From the NCBI RefSeq assembly GCF_000341085.1, contig NZ_ANBA01000024.1, positions 1 through 50,417 of the forward strand: DNA of 50,417 nt, in the 5' to 3' direction. Positions 23,695-32,151 of the stretch are shown one piece after another. The position numbers and the translations under genes were made by a program. The notes under the pieces are model-generated. The model worked only from the letters and a program-made list of their open reading frames with translations, searched no databases and was not told the origin of the DNA. The DNA comes from Nocardiopsis ganjiahuensis DSM 45031 (lineage in GTDB: Bacteria; Actinomycetota; Actinomycetes; Streptosporangiales; Streptosporangiaceae). Within the stretch, counting starts at the first letter, position 1. Each line of letters begins with the position of its first letter.

Positions 23695-23838
23695 GCGGCA
23701 CCAGTCCCTTCCGAATTCCCAGTGCGAGGGTAGCCGCACCGGATACCGGGCGACGCCCGGAGGCCCTCTCTCGAAACCTCGCGAAACATCCGCGTCTGAC
23801 CTTGTCATTCACCCGTCACATGAGGTTTGCTAGCTTCT

Positions 23839-23854
23839 ATCTAAGCGCATAGAT
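23839..23854. promoter_or_regulatory. Probable LacI-type operator
   Basis: ATCTAAGCGCATAGAT is a near-perfect palindrome (7 of 8 pairs) centred on GC|GC, the centre most LacI-family proteins prefer. It lies 77 bases before the binding-protein gene and 145 bases from the lacI start, in the divergent spacer. Confidence 0.65.
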
Positions 23855-23930
23855 CTCAGGTTTGCGGTGAAGCCTCCGCGGCCCGGTCGACGTCGCGCGA
23901 GCCGAATCCCGCTTCGAAAGGGCATCGTCC

Positions 23931-25208
23931 ATGAGAAAACGACAGCGTGTTCTGGCGTCCGTCGCCGGTGCGGCGTCCCTGGCACTGGTCGCCGCCTGCT
24001 CCTCGGGCCCCGGAGGCGACGGCGGGACGATCCAGTTCCTCGCCCCCGAGGACCCCGCCTTCTTCGAACCCCTCATCGAGGCCTTCGAGGCCGCCCACGA
24101 GGGCTACACCGTCGAGTACACCCAGGTGCCCTTCGACCAGTACAACAGCACCGTCCAGCAGCGGCTCTCCGCGGAGGACGACACCATCGACGTCTACGCC
24201 GTGGACCAGCCGCGCGTGCCCTGGATGGCCGCCCAGGGCCTCCTGGAGGACCTGTCGGACGTCGAGGAGGAGGCCCGCGCGGCGACCACGGAGGGCCAGT
24301 ACTCCACCGGTATCCACGACGGCAAGCTCTGGGCGCTGCCGGTGTGGAACTCCACGCAGCTGATGTTCGTCAACCAGGACGCCCTGGCGGAGGCCGGTGT
24401 CGAGGGTCCCAGCACCGACCCGGACGAGCGCTGGACCTGGGAGGAGACGGCCGAGGCGGCCGAGGCCGCCCAGGAGGCCGGGACCGAGTGGGGCCTGCTC
24501 CTGGAGCAGACCGACTACTACTACCAACTCCAGCCGCTGGCCGAGTCGCTCGGCGGGGGCAGCGGGGTCGTCGGCGAGGACATGCTCGAGCAGGACGTGG
24601 CCAACCCCGAGTGGGTCCGGGCCATGGAGTGGTTCGGCGCGACCTTCGAGGACGGGCTCTCCCCGAGGGGCGTCGGCTCCTTCGAGACCAGCCCCCTCTT
24701 CGCCGACGGCGACGTCGCCTTCTTCGTCGGCGGCCCCTGGGACCTGGGGGGATTCGCCGACTCCGACGTGGACTGGACCGTCGCGCCCATGCCCTATTTC
24801 GAGGGCGGCGAGGCCGTCACCCCGTCCGGCTCCTGGTCCTGGGGCGTCAACCCCGCCTCGCAGAACAAGGACGCGGCCCGCGCGTTCCTGGAGTACGCCG
24901 CCCTGGACGCCGAGGGCAACCTGGCCAGCACCGAGCGCCAGACCATCATCCCGGCCAACATCGAGGCGGCCGCGGAGTACCTGCCCCGCGTGGACACCCT
25001 GGCCGGTGAGCGCAGCGCGGGCGCCTCGGACCTCATCACGTACGAGGTGCAGAACACCGCGGTCGTGCGCCCGGTCACCGTCGGCTACGCCCAGTTCGAG
25101 GAGGTCATGAACACGGCCTTCGCCGACATCCGCAACGGCTCCGACGCCGCCTCGCGGCTGGAGCAGGCCGGCGAGCAGGTCGACGACGCCTGGGAGCCGC
25201 TGCGATGA
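23931..25208 (+). CDS. ABC sugar/nucleoside-type extracellular binding lipoprotein
   Basis: A 425-residue product. The signal peptide (MRKRQRVLASVAGAASLALV) ends in the lipobox LVAAC with the lipidated Cys at 23. The rest is a family-1 (MalE-type) solute-binding protein: TIQFLAPEDPAFFEPLIEAF, EYTQVPFDQYNSTVQQRLSA, IDVYAVDQPRVPWMAAQGLL and FVGGPWDLGGFADSDVDWTV. It captures the substrate outside the membrane for the two permeases that follow with a 4-base overlap. No ATPase gene is in the operon, so a shared MsiK-like ATPase is likely. The attached nucleoside hydrolase hints that the ligand is a ribonucleoside or similar compound (inference). Confidence 0.93.
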   Translation: MRKRQRVLASVAGAASLALVAACSSGPGGDGGTIQFLAPEDPAFFEPLIEAFEAAHEGYTVEYTQVPFDQYNSTVQQRLSAEDDTIDVYAVDQPRVPWMAAQGLLEDLSDVEEEARAATTEGQYSTGIHDGKLWALPVWNSTQLMFVNQDALAEAGVEGPSTDPDERWTWEETAEAAEAAQEAGTEWGLLLEQTDYYYQLQPLAESLGGGSGVVGEDMLEQDVANPEWVRAMEWFGATFEDGLSPRGVGSFETSPLFADGDVAFFVGGPWDLGGFADSDVDWTVAPMPYFEGGEAVTPSGSWSWGVNPASQNKDAARAFLEYAALDAEGNLASTERQTIIPANIEAAAEYLPRVDTLAGERSAGASDLITYEVQNTAVVRPVTVGYAQFEEVMNTAFADIRNGSDAASRLEQAGEQVDDAWEPLR

Positions 25209-26146
25209 GCGGTCCCGTCGCGAGAGCCGGGGGCCGGGCGCACACCGCGCCCGGCCCCCGGCGGGGCCACCGCGGCACCCCCTGGTGGCGGGGGACCGCG
25301 GCCGTGGCGCTGGCGTTCCTGCTGCCCTCGCTGGTGGCGCTCACCCTGCTGCGGCTGCTGCCCGGCGCTACCGCCCTGTGGGGAAGCCTGCACCACACCT
25401 CCCTGCTCTCCGGCGAGAGCTTCGTGGGCCTGGGCAACTACCTGAACCTGTTCTCCAACGCCGACTTCCGCAACGCGGTGGGGGTGACCCTGCTCTTCAC
25501 CCTGGTGGTCAACCCGCTGCAGATCGCGGTCTCCATCGCGCTGGCGGTCCTCTACACGCGCCGCCGCATGGCCGGGGCCAAGGTCTGGCGGGCCCTGGTG
25601 ATCCTGCCGATCGCCACCCCTCCCGCGGTCTCGGCCGTGGTCTGGAGCGTGATCTTCCGGCCCGAGGGCGGACTGGCCAACGCGCTGCTGGCGGTGGTCG
25701 GGCTGCCCCCGCAGGGGTACCTGACCTCGCCGGACCAGGCCCTGGCCTCGATCATCGTGCTGTTGTCCTGGATCGGCGTCGGCTACTGGATGCTGTTCCT
25801 CATCGCCGGGATCAACGACATCCCGACCGACCTCTACGAGGCGGCCGAGCTGGACGGTGCGTCACCGGCGCGCACCTTCCTCAGCGTCACGCTGCCCCTG
25901 CTGCGCAGGCCCCTGTCCTTCGTCCTGGTGGCGGCCACCGTCTCCAACCTGCTGGTGTTCGCGCCGGTGCAGATCCTCACCGGGGGCGGCCCGGAGGGGT
26001 CCACCAACCTGCTGATGTACGACATCTACTCCCGCGCCTACGCCCTCGGCGACATGGGGCGCGCCCAGGCCGAGGTGGTCGTGCTGGTGGTCATCACCCT
26101 CGTGATCGTCGCCGTGCAGTTCCGCATGCTGAGAAGTGAGGACTGA
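25205..26146 (+). CDS. ABC sugar-type transporter permease (MalF/UgpA type)
   Basis: A 313-residue product whose ATG overlaps the upstream stop (ATGA). About six membrane helices; the first is AVALAFLLPSLVALTLLRLL. The EAA cytoplasmic loop that contacts the ATPase is present (YEAAELDGASPARTFLSVTL then PLLRRPL), as is the family motif ILPIATPPAVSAVVWSVIF. It pairs with the next gene product to form the channel. The N-terminal 30 residues are Gly/Arg-rich and cytoplasmic. Confidence 0.93.
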   Translation: MSGPVARAGGRAHTAPGPRRGHRGTPWWRGTAAVALAFLLPSLVALTLLRLLPGATALWGSLHHTSLLSGESFVGLGNYLNLFSNADFRNAVGVTLLFTLVVNPLQIAVSIALAVLYTRRRMAGAKVWRALVILPIATPPAVSAVVWSVIFRPEGGLANALLAVVGLPPQGYLTSPDQALASIIVLLSWIGVGYWMLFLIAGINDIPTDLYEAAELDGASPARTFLSVTLPLLRRPLSFVLVAATVSNLLVFAPVQILTGGGPEGSTNLLMYDIYSRAYALGDMGRAQAEVVVLVVITLVIVAVQFRMLRSED

Positions 26147-27073
26147 GTGATGCCGACGCACACCTCCGAACCACCCTCCCCTTCCACCTCCGAGGCCCTC
26201 TCTCCCTCGGGGGAACGCGGGCGCCCCCTCACCAGGGCGCGGCGGCGCCTGCGGCCGCGCGGGCTCCTGCTCAGCGTGGCGGGCGCCGTGGTCGGCCTGG
26301 CCTTCGTGACCCCGCTGGTGTGGGTGCTCACCAACTCCCTGCGGCCGAGCGGGGACACGTTCCGGTTCCTGTCGCCGGTCGGCTGGGAGACCTTCCTGAC
26401 CCTGTCCCCGATCGCCGACAACTACCTGGCCCTGGTCGGCACCGGCCTGGGCCGGGGCATCCTGAACTCGCTGCTGATCAGCGCGGTCACGGTCGCGGTC
26501 GGCCTGGTGCTGTGCTCCACGGCGGCGTTCGGGCTGTCGGCGCTGCGGTTCCGCGGCCAGGGCGCGGTGTTCGCGGTGATCGTGGTCAGCTTCCTGATCC
26601 CCTTCGACGCGATCGCCATCCCGCTCGCCGACCTGTTCCGCGACTGGAACCTCCAGAACACCTTCACCGGGCTGATCCTGCCGGGGCTCGGCAACGGCAT
26701 GGCGATCTTCATGCTCCGCAACTTCTTCCTCGCCATCCCGGAGGAGCTGGTCGAGGCGGGGCGCCTGGACGGCCTCACCTGGTGGGGCGTGTTCTGGCGG
26801 ATCTACCTGCCGTTGTCCAGGCCCGCGCTCATGGGGGCGGGCCTGATGCTGTTCCTGTTCCAGTGGCAGGCGTACGTGTGGCCGCTCCTCATGGGAACGG
26901 ACGCCGAGCACGTCGTCGGCCCCGTGGCCCTGGCCAACATGCAGGGCCAGTTCAGCGTGGACTACGGGCTGATGTTCGCCGGGTCCGTGGTGCTGATCCT
27001 GGTGCCGCTGGTCATCATCCTCTCCCTCCAGAGGTACTTCATCCAGTCCGTGTCGACCTCCGGTCTCAAGTGA
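26147..27073 (+). CDS. ABC sugar-type transporter permease (MalG/UgpE type)
   Basis: A 308-residue product from GTG 26147, or ATG 26150 three bases on, starting directly after the previous stop. An N-terminal Ser/Pro/Arg-rich cytoplasmic segment of about 40 residues precedes six helices. The EAA loop is EAGRLDGLTWWGVFWRIYLP. FQWQAYVWPLLMGTDAEHVV is a MalG-type segment. It ends with RYFIQSVSTSGLK, typical of the family (GLxxGAVKG region reduced). It is the second half of the importer channel. The following 125 bases include two copies of GAGCCGACCCACAC before the hydrolase gene. Confidence 0.92.
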   Translation: MMPTHTSEPPSPSTSEALSPSGERGRPLTRARRRLRPRGLLLSVAGAVVGLAFVTPLVWVLTNSLRPSGDTFRFLSPVGWETFLTLSPIADNYLALVGTGLGRGILNSLLISAVTVAVGLVLCSTAAFGLSALRFRGQGAVFAVIVVSFLIPFDAIAIPLADLFRDWNLQNTFTGLILPGLGNGMAIFMLRNFFLAIPEELVEAGRLDGLTWWGVFWRIYLPLSRPALMGAGLMLFLFQWQAYVWPLLMGTDAEHVVGPVALANMQGQFSVDYGLMFAGSVVLILVPLVIILSLQRYFIQSVSTSGLK

Positions 27074-27198
27074 GCCCGGTGGACCGTCCGGTCCCCTCGG
27101 CCGCCTCCAGCCGGCCGGTCCGTACCGGGCCGAGCCCCGCGGAGCCGACCCACACCAAGCACGTCCACACCGAGCCGACCCACACGAAAGAGTGCTCC

Positions 27199-28155
27199 AT
27201 GCCCGCCGTTCCCGCTGCCTCCGCCTCCCGCGCCGTCATCCTGGACACCGACATCGGGACGGACGTGGACGACGCGATGGCGCTCGCCCTGCTCCTCGGA
27301 CTGCCCGGGGCGGACCTGCTCGGTGTCACCACGGTGTACGGGGACACCGAACTGCGCGCGCGGCTGGCGCGGCGTTACGGGGCGCTGGCCGCGCGCGACC
27401 TGCGGGTCCGCGCGGGGGCGGGCGCGACGCTCTCCGGCCGCGAGGTCTGGTGGGCCGGACACGAGGGCTCGCTGCACTCGGGGCTGGAGAAGGAGTCCTA
27501 CGAGGACGGGTCCGCGGTCGAGTGGATGGTGCGGACCGCGGCCGAGCGCCCCGGCCAGGTCGACGTCCTGGCGATCGGCCCGCTGACCAACATCGCCCTG
27601 GCCCTGGACGCCGATCCCGCGTTCGCGGAGAACGTGCGGACCCTGTGGGTGATGGGCGGATCGTTCGACGGTGCGGAGAGGACCGAGCACAACTTCCGCA
27701 GCGACGCCGTGGCGGCCGCCCGGGTGTTCGGCTCGGGCATCCGGACGGTGGTCACCGGCCTGGAGGTCACGCGGAGGGTACGGGTACTGGACACGCACCT
27801 GAGGGAGCTGAAGGTCGCGGGCCCCCTCGGCGCGGCGCTGGTGGCCGACATCGACCAGTGGTGGAAGTTCTGGGACGAGCAGTGGAACGTCCCCCACGAC
27901 CCGGTGGCCGTGCTCAGCCTGGCCCGGCCGGAGCTGTTCACGCTGTCCGGGCCGGGTACGGTGCGGATCGAGCTGGACGGGGAGGACGCCGGGGCGAGCA
28001 CCTTCGTTCCGGACACCGCCCAGGGCGCTGCTCAGGACACCGTCGAGGGCACGGGCGGAGCAGCCGGGAGGACCCGCCTGGTGCTCGACCTCGACGCGGA
28101 GGCCGTGGCCGAGGAGATCGTGCGGGGCATCGTCGCCGCCGGAGCCGGCCGCTAG
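27199..28155 (+). CDS. Nucleoside hydrolase (IunH/RihA-like)
   Basis: A 318-residue product from ATG 27199. The calcium- and ribose-binding N-terminal motif DTDIGTDVDD is at residues 16-25. Further family features are GVTTVYGDTELRARLARR, VDVLAIGPLTNIALAL, LWVMGGSF and the HNFRSDAVAA segment (in the position of the FNxxxDPEAA motif). The enzyme cleaves the N-glycosidic bond of nucleosides to base and ribose. The C-terminal part has an Ala/Gly/Thr-rich insert (TAQGAAQDTVEGTGGAAGRT). It is the last gene of the LacI-controlled import operon, so the operon probably salvages nucleosides. The base specificity cannot be read. Confidence 0.92.
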   Translation: MPAVPAASASRAVILDTDIGTDVDDAMALALLLGLPGADLLGVTTVYGDTELRARLARRYGALAARDLRVRAGAGATLSGREVWWAGHEGSLHSGLEKESYEDGSAVEWMVRTAAERPGQVDVLAIGPLTNIALALDADPAFAENVRTLWVMGGSFDGAERTEHNFRSDAVAAARVFGSGIRTVVTGLEVTRRVRVLDTHLRELKVAGPLGAALVADIDQWWKFWDEQWNVPHDPVAVLSLARPELFTLSGPGTVRIELDGEDAGASTFVPDTAQGAAQDTVEGTGGAAGRTRLVLDLDAEAVAEEIVRGIVAAGAGR

Positions 28156-28214
28156 CGTCTCCCGGCCGCAGGGGCGTCCCGACCGCCGGCGAGCCGCCGC
28201 CGACGGGACCGCCG

Positions 28215-29024
28215 CTACTTCATGGCCGCGGCCCCGTGGCGCCAGTAACCGACGAAGGTGACGTCGGCGCGGTTCACGCCGTGCTCCTTCACCAGGGTGC
28301 GGCGCAGCCCGGTGGGCAGGGCCTTCTCGCCGGCCAGGAAGCAGTACGGCCGCCCCTCGGGCAGCGTGCCCGCGGCCAGCCGCTCGCGCACGGTCTCCAG
28401 GGCGAGGGCGCCGGGGAGGGCCCCGGGGTCCTCGCGGGGCAGCCAGTGCACGTTCACCCCGTCGGGCACCACGGGCCGGCGCCGGTCCTCCTCGCCGGGA
28501 ACCTCCAGGAAGACCTCCGCCCTCAGCTCGGGGGGAGCCTCCTCGAGGATCGACATCACGGCGGGCAGGGCGCTCTCGTCTCCCACCAGCAACTGCCACT
28601 CGGTGCCGGGGGAGGGGAGGTAGGAGCAGCCCTCCGCGTAGAGCCCGACCTCGTCGCCCGGTTCGGTCCTGCCCGCCCAGGCCGAGGCGGGACCGGTGTC
28701 CCCGTGGGAGACGAACTCGATGTCCATCTCCAGCCGCCCGCGGTCGAAGCGCCGCACGGTGTAGTTGCGCATGTGCGGGCGTTCGCTCAGGGGCATCAGG
28801 TAGTACTGCGCGATCCAGCCGTTGTGGGCGGCGGTGGGCATGCGCAGCGCGCTCTGCCCCTCCCGGGGGAGGAAGACCCGGGTGCACTGGTCGAGGCCGA
28901 GGAAGTCGAACCCGGCGAGCTCCGGGCCGCCGACGGTCACGGTCACGAAGTGTGCGCTGAGGGGGGCGACACGAACGACGTGCGCGCGCACCATGGCTCT
29001 GTGACGGGGCTGTCTGATACGCAA
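28215..29024 (-). CDS. Siderophore-interacting protein (flavin-dependent ferric-siderophore reductase)
   Basis: A 269-residue product of the ViuB/SIP family. The FAD-binding motif RNYTVRRF is at about residues 86-93 (family RxYTxR), then DIEFVSHGDTGPASAWAGR, where HGxxGPAxxWA contacts the flavin, and the NAD-binding-like part (WQLLVGDESALPAVMSILEE) with a C-terminal GEKALPTGLRRTLVKEHGV segment. It reduces Fe(III)-siderophore inside the cell to release iron. A near-perfect iron box lies 42 bases before its start. In streptomycetes an equivalent gene (desF) sits next to desABCD; here it is 7 kb away with a glucanase and a nucleoside operon between. Confidence 0.94.
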   Translation of the reverse strand: MRIRQPRHRAMVRAHVVRVAPLSAHFVTVTVGGPELAGFDFLGLDQCTRVFLPREGQSALRMPTAAHNGWIAQYYLMPLSERPHMRNYTVRRFDRGRLEMDIEFVSHGDTGPASAWAGRTEPGDEVGLYAEGCSYLPSPGTEWQLLVGDESALPAVMSILEEAPPELRAEVFLEVPGEEDRRRPVVPDGVNVHWLPREDPGALPGALALETVRERLAAGTLPEGRPYCFLAGEKALPTGLRRTLVKEHGVNRADVTFVGYWRHGAAAMK

Positions 29025-29065
29025 GGAGGACCTCTTCCTTCGGGGCGCAGCTCTGGAGGTTGAGG

Positions 29066-29084
29066 TTAGGTTAGCCTATCCAAA
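29066..29084 (-). promoter_or_regulatory. Iron box before the siderophore-interacting protein gene
   Basis: On the minus strand the site reads TTTGGATAGGCTAACCTAA, matching the actinobacterial iron box TTAGGTTAGGCTAACCTAA at 17 of 19 bases and sharing the same half-site as the box before desA. An IdeR/DmdR repressor would bind here under iron-replete conditions. Confidence 0.88.
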
Positions 29085-29234
29085 ATTTGATCGAACGGCC
29101 TCCCCCGCGGCCCCCGGCTTCCGAAACCCCGGACGCGCACCGTTTTCTCAGAAGTTTTCCGAAAGCGCGTCATAGGCGGGACGGGGGAGCGTCTCATTGA
29201 AGAAAGAAGTTCGACGACCCACCGAGGAATCCCC

Positions 29235-29549
29235 ATGATGAGCGCCCACGCCGTCCCCGCGTCCGCCGCCCGCCCCCTGGCCGACCCCGCCGGGCTGGTG
29301 GGACAGTGGGTTCGGCTGTACGAAGACGGAACCGTCGGGCTGCTGCTGTCCGCCGACCGGACCGGCTGGACCCTGCGTACGCCCACCGGCGACCGCACCG
29401 GAACCGGCCGCCTGGCCGCCGAGCCGATCACCAGCGAAAGCGAGGCCAGGCCCGTCCGCCGGCGCCTGCGCGCGGTCATGGACGACCCCGCGTTCCCGGG
29501 TGCCGCCGACCTCGACCTGCTCGACCTCCAGCTCGCCGCGCACCCCTGA
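29235..29549 (+). CDS. Hypothetical 104-aa protein
   Basis: Start ATG 29235 (or the next ATG at 29238), with GAGGAA upstream. The product has a beta-rich middle (WVRLYEDGTVGLLLSADRTG; WTLRTPTGDRTGTGRLAAEP) and a helical acidic C-terminus (PAFPGAADLDLLDLQLAAHP). There is no signal peptide or membrane helix. Composition and third-base GC support a real gene, but the family is not recognised. It is divergent from the iron-regulated reductase gene; the iron box lies 150 bases away and may or may not affect it. Confidence 0.65.
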   Translation: MMSAHAVPASAARPLADPAGLVGQWVRLYEDGTVGLLLSADRTGWTLRTPTGDRTGTGRLAAEPITSESEARPVRRRLRAVMDDPAFPGAADLDLLDLQLAAHP

Positions 29550-29763
29550 GGTGCGGCCGACGGCCACGGTGTGAGTGTCGTGTGCCTTCGGCCGCGTGTT
29601 GCCTGCTTAGGGTGGGTGCGCGAGGCCGAGGGCACACGGTCGGGTGAGCCACGACCTAAAGAACACGTAAACCCCCTGAGTCACTGCGGCGTCTCTGAGA
29701 GAGACGACGCGTTCGCCGTCGGACGCGCGTGGAACACGCGCGTACTCAGCAAGGGGCACCACC

Positions 29764-29952
29764 ATGGGCCGAAACGGCACTTTCCTCGAAACCGGAGCGT
29801 ACTGGCTGCTTTACGTCGTCTCCTTCAGCGGCGCGCTCCTCCACTGGCGGCTGGGCAACGAACTCCTGGCAGCGCTCTGCGGGACGACCGCCCTGTTCAG
29901 TGCGCTCCTCATCGGACGGGTCCGGATCATCCCGGCCACCCCGAAACACTGA
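29764..29952 (+). CDS. Small two-helix membrane protein (62 aa)
   Basis: ATG 29764 with AAGGGG eight bases upstream. Two hydrophobic segments (YWLLYVVSFSGALLHWRL and LLAALCGTTALFSALLIGRV) with a short basic end (RIIPATPKH). No family is recognised; a plausible expressed small protein. No gene was found in the 214 bases before it, which hold a small hairpin (CGTCTCT/AGAGACG near 29690). Confidence 0.55.
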   Translation: MGRNGTFLETGAYWLLYVVSFSGALLHWRLGNELLAALCGTTALFSALLIGRVRIIPATPKH

Positions 29953-30111
29953 TCCCCGATTCCCCGGGCCCTTCCGGCCCTCCCGCCCCGGAAGCTCCTC
30001 CTCACTCGGGGACGGCGCGTGTATTCCCTCTCCACCTGGGGTGATCATCACCTTGGGGGTGACCCGCTATCGGTGCGTTTGTCACGTGCACGTGCGGATA
30101 GGCTTCCCGGT

Positions 30112-31335
30112 ATGCGTTCATGGTCTGCGCCTGACATCGTCCCCCTGCCGGGTACCGGCGGCCCTCTCCGTATCCACGACACCGCCACCGGACGGATAAG
30201 GACGACCACGCCGGGCTCCACCGCGGGGATGTACGCCTGCGGCATCACCCCCTACGACGCCGCACACCTCGGGCACGCCTTCACCTACCTGGCCTTCGAC
30301 CTGGTCAACCGGGTCTGGCGGGACGCCGGGCACGACGTCAACTACGTCCAGAACACCACGGACATCGACGACCCGCTCCTGGAGCGCGCCGAGGCCACCG
30401 GCGTCGACTGGCGCGACCTCGCCCACCGCGAGATCGACGTCTTCCGCGAGGACATGGCCGCCCTCTCGATCATCCCGCCGACCTCCTACGTCGGCGTCGT
30501 CGAGTCCGTCGACCTCATCAGCGAGCTCGCCGTCCGCATCCGCGAGACCGGCGCCGCCTACGAGATCGACGGCGACCTCTACTTCTCCGCCGAGGCTGCC
30601 ACGCGGTTCGGCCAGATCAGCAACCTCGACCGCGAGGAGATGCTCGAGCTCTTCGGCCAGCGCGGCGGCGACCCGCAGCGCGCCGAGAAGAAGGACCCCC
30701 TCGACTGGCTGCTCTGGCGCGCCGAGCGCCCCGGAGAACCCTCCTGGGACAGCCCCCTCGGCCGCGGCCGTCCCGGCTGGCACATCGAGTGCAGCGCCAT
30801 CGCCCTGGACCGGCTCGGCCCCTCCTTCGACATCAACGGCGGCGGCAGCGACCTGATCTTCCCGCACCACGAGATGGGCGCGGCCGAGACCCGCTGCGCC
30901 ACCGGTCAGGCCAACGCCCACAACCACCTGCACGTGGGCATGGTCGGCCTGAACGGCGAGAAGATGTCGAAGTCGCTGGGCAACCTCGTCTTCGTGTCCA
31001 AGCTGCGCCAGCAGGGTGTGGACCCGGCCGTCATCCGCCTGGCCATGCTCAGCCACCACTACCGCTCGCCGTGGGAGTGGACCGACGCCGAACTGCCCGC
31101 CGCCACCGAGCGCGCCGAGCGCTGGCGTGCGGCCACGGCCCTGGGGTCGGGCCCGGACGCCGCACCGGTCCTCGCCGCGGTGCGCGCCGCGCTCGCCGAG
31201 GACCTGGACTCCCCGGCCGCGCTCGCCGCGGTGGACGCCTGGGCGACCACCGCGCTGGCCGAGGGCGGTACCGACGCCGGAGCCCCCGGCCTGGTCGGCA
31301 CCACCGTCGACACCCTCCTGGGCGTCAAGCTCTAG
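30112..31335 (+). CDS. mshC: Cysteine:glucosaminyl-inositol ligase (mycothiol synthesis)
   Basis: A 407-residue product from ATG 30112. It is a cysteinyl-tRNA-synthetase-like enzyme: the zinc Cys is in YACGITPYDAAHLGHAFTYL (HIGH-type motif HLGH at 52-55), followed by YVQNTTDIDDPLL, the second zinc region PGWHIECSAIALD, FPHHEMGAAET and the KMSKS motif at 284-288. The short C-terminus and MYACGITPYD identify MshC rather than CysS. It adenylates cysteine and joins it to GlcN-Ins, the penultimate step of mycothiol synthesis, an actinobacterial hallmark. A strong bidirectional terminator follows. Confidence 0.97.
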   Translation: MRSWSAPDIVPLPGTGGPLRIHDTATGRIRTTTPGSTAGMYACGITPYDAAHLGHAFTYLAFDLVNRVWRDAGHDVNYVQNTTDIDDPLLERAEATGVDWRDLAHREIDVFREDMAALSIIPPTSYVGVVESVDLISELAVRIRETGAAYEIDGDLYFSAEAATRFGQISNLDREEMLELFGQRGGDPQRAEKKDPLDWLLWRAERPGEPSWDSPLGRGRPGWHIECSAIALDRLGPSFDINGGGSDLIFPHHEMGAAETRCATGQANAHNHLHVGMVGLNGEKMSKSLGNLVFVSKLRQQGVDPAVIRLAMLSHHYRSPWEWTDAELPAATERAERWRAATALGSGPDAAPVLAAVRAALAEDLDSPAALAAVDAWATTALAEGGTDAGAPGLVGTTVDTLLGVKL

Positions 31336-31375
31336 CGAGCGTCCTGCGCAGGGCCCGCCACCGGGCCCCACACAC

Positions 31376-31418
31376 CTCCGTGCCCGCCCCGTCCGGTTCG
31401 ACAAGGGCGGGCACGGAG
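31376..31418. terminator. Bidirectional hairpin terminator
   Basis: A perfect 14-bp stem, CTCCGTGCCCGCCC (31376-31389) and GGGCGGGCACGGAG (31405-31418), with a 15-base loop, between the convergent mshC and oxidoreductase genes. Confidence 0.8.
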
Positions 31419-31470
31419 CCGCTTTCCGGATCCCGCAGGGCGGTCGGCGCGGGCGCCCGGCTCCGCGGGT

Positions 31471-32019
31471 TCAGCTCCGCGGCCTGGGCACACCCGACTC
31501 GCGAGGGGCGGAGAAGTCGGGGAAGCGGGCCTCCTCCGAGTCCGGGAGCAGGCGCACCACGGGGATCCCGTCGACCGGGTCCGACCCGATGCGCTCGTAC
31601 TCCCCGACACCCTCGCCGACGTCGTGGCCCAGCCCCCGCATCAGCGCTGCGGCCGCCTGCGGGTGCTTCTGCGCGTAGTGGGCCAGTACCCGCCCGGACT
31701 CCTCCGGCGGCAGCGTCTCGGCGGTGCCCCGCTGACGCCGGTTGCCGACCTGGAACAGCACCCGGGGCTCGACCCGGATGTTGCGGAACCACTGCGAACG
31801 CTTCCCGAACCCCGAGGCCACCAGCACCGCCCCGGTGGTGTCGTTGCGGCCCACCACCTCCAGGACCGCCTGCCGGGCCTCGCCGGTGCTGCGCCCCCGG
31901 TGGGTGAGCAGCACGAACCGGTTCCCCAGCACAGCGCCCAGGCCCAGCCGGTAGAGCCAGATCGGGGCGCGGAACAGCGCGCGCTGGAGCGGGTCCTGCG
32001 GGGGCTGGGTGAACGTCAT
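31471..32019 (-). CDS. Deazaflavin-dependent oxidoreductase/nitroreductase family protein
   Basis: A 182-residue product from ATG 32019 with AGGAAGG upstream. It shares the Ddn-type split-barrel layout: an N-terminal amphipathic helix (LQRALFRAPIWLYRLGLGAV), VLLTHRGRSTGEARQAVLEV (strand and turn of the cofactor site), and SQWFRNIRVEPRVLFQVGNR, the counterpart of the WxxNLxAxP segment. After that it has a longer helical part (LPPEESGRVLAHYAQKHPQA) than Ddn. It probably binds F420 or flavin and reduces an unknown substrate. It is convergent with mshC. Confidence 0.85.
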   Translation of the reverse strand: MTFTQPPQDPLQRALFRAPIWLYRLGLGAVLGNRFVLLTHRGRSTGEARQAVLEVVGRNDTTGAVLVASGFGKRSQWFRNIRVEPRVLFQVGNRRQRGTAETLPPEESGRVLAHYAQKHPQAAAALMRGLGHDVGEGVGEYERIGSDPVDGIPVVRLLPDSEEARFPDFSAPRESGVPRPRS

Positions 32020-32151
32020 GGCACCGGCCTTCCTGGGGCGGAGTCGGCCCGCCTCCGGAGCGGGTCGAGGGCGGGCACGAGTGTAGTCACGCGCCCCGGG
32101 GCCGCCCAGGGCGCCACGCCAACGGTCGGTGCCCGGTGCCATGATGCGGCC

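Noticed and set aside
27142..27185. Two copies of GAGCCGACCCACAC before the nucleoside hydrolase gene.
   Set aside because: A local 30-base tandem-like duplication in the spacer, without dyad symmetry or promoter context; no function can be supported.
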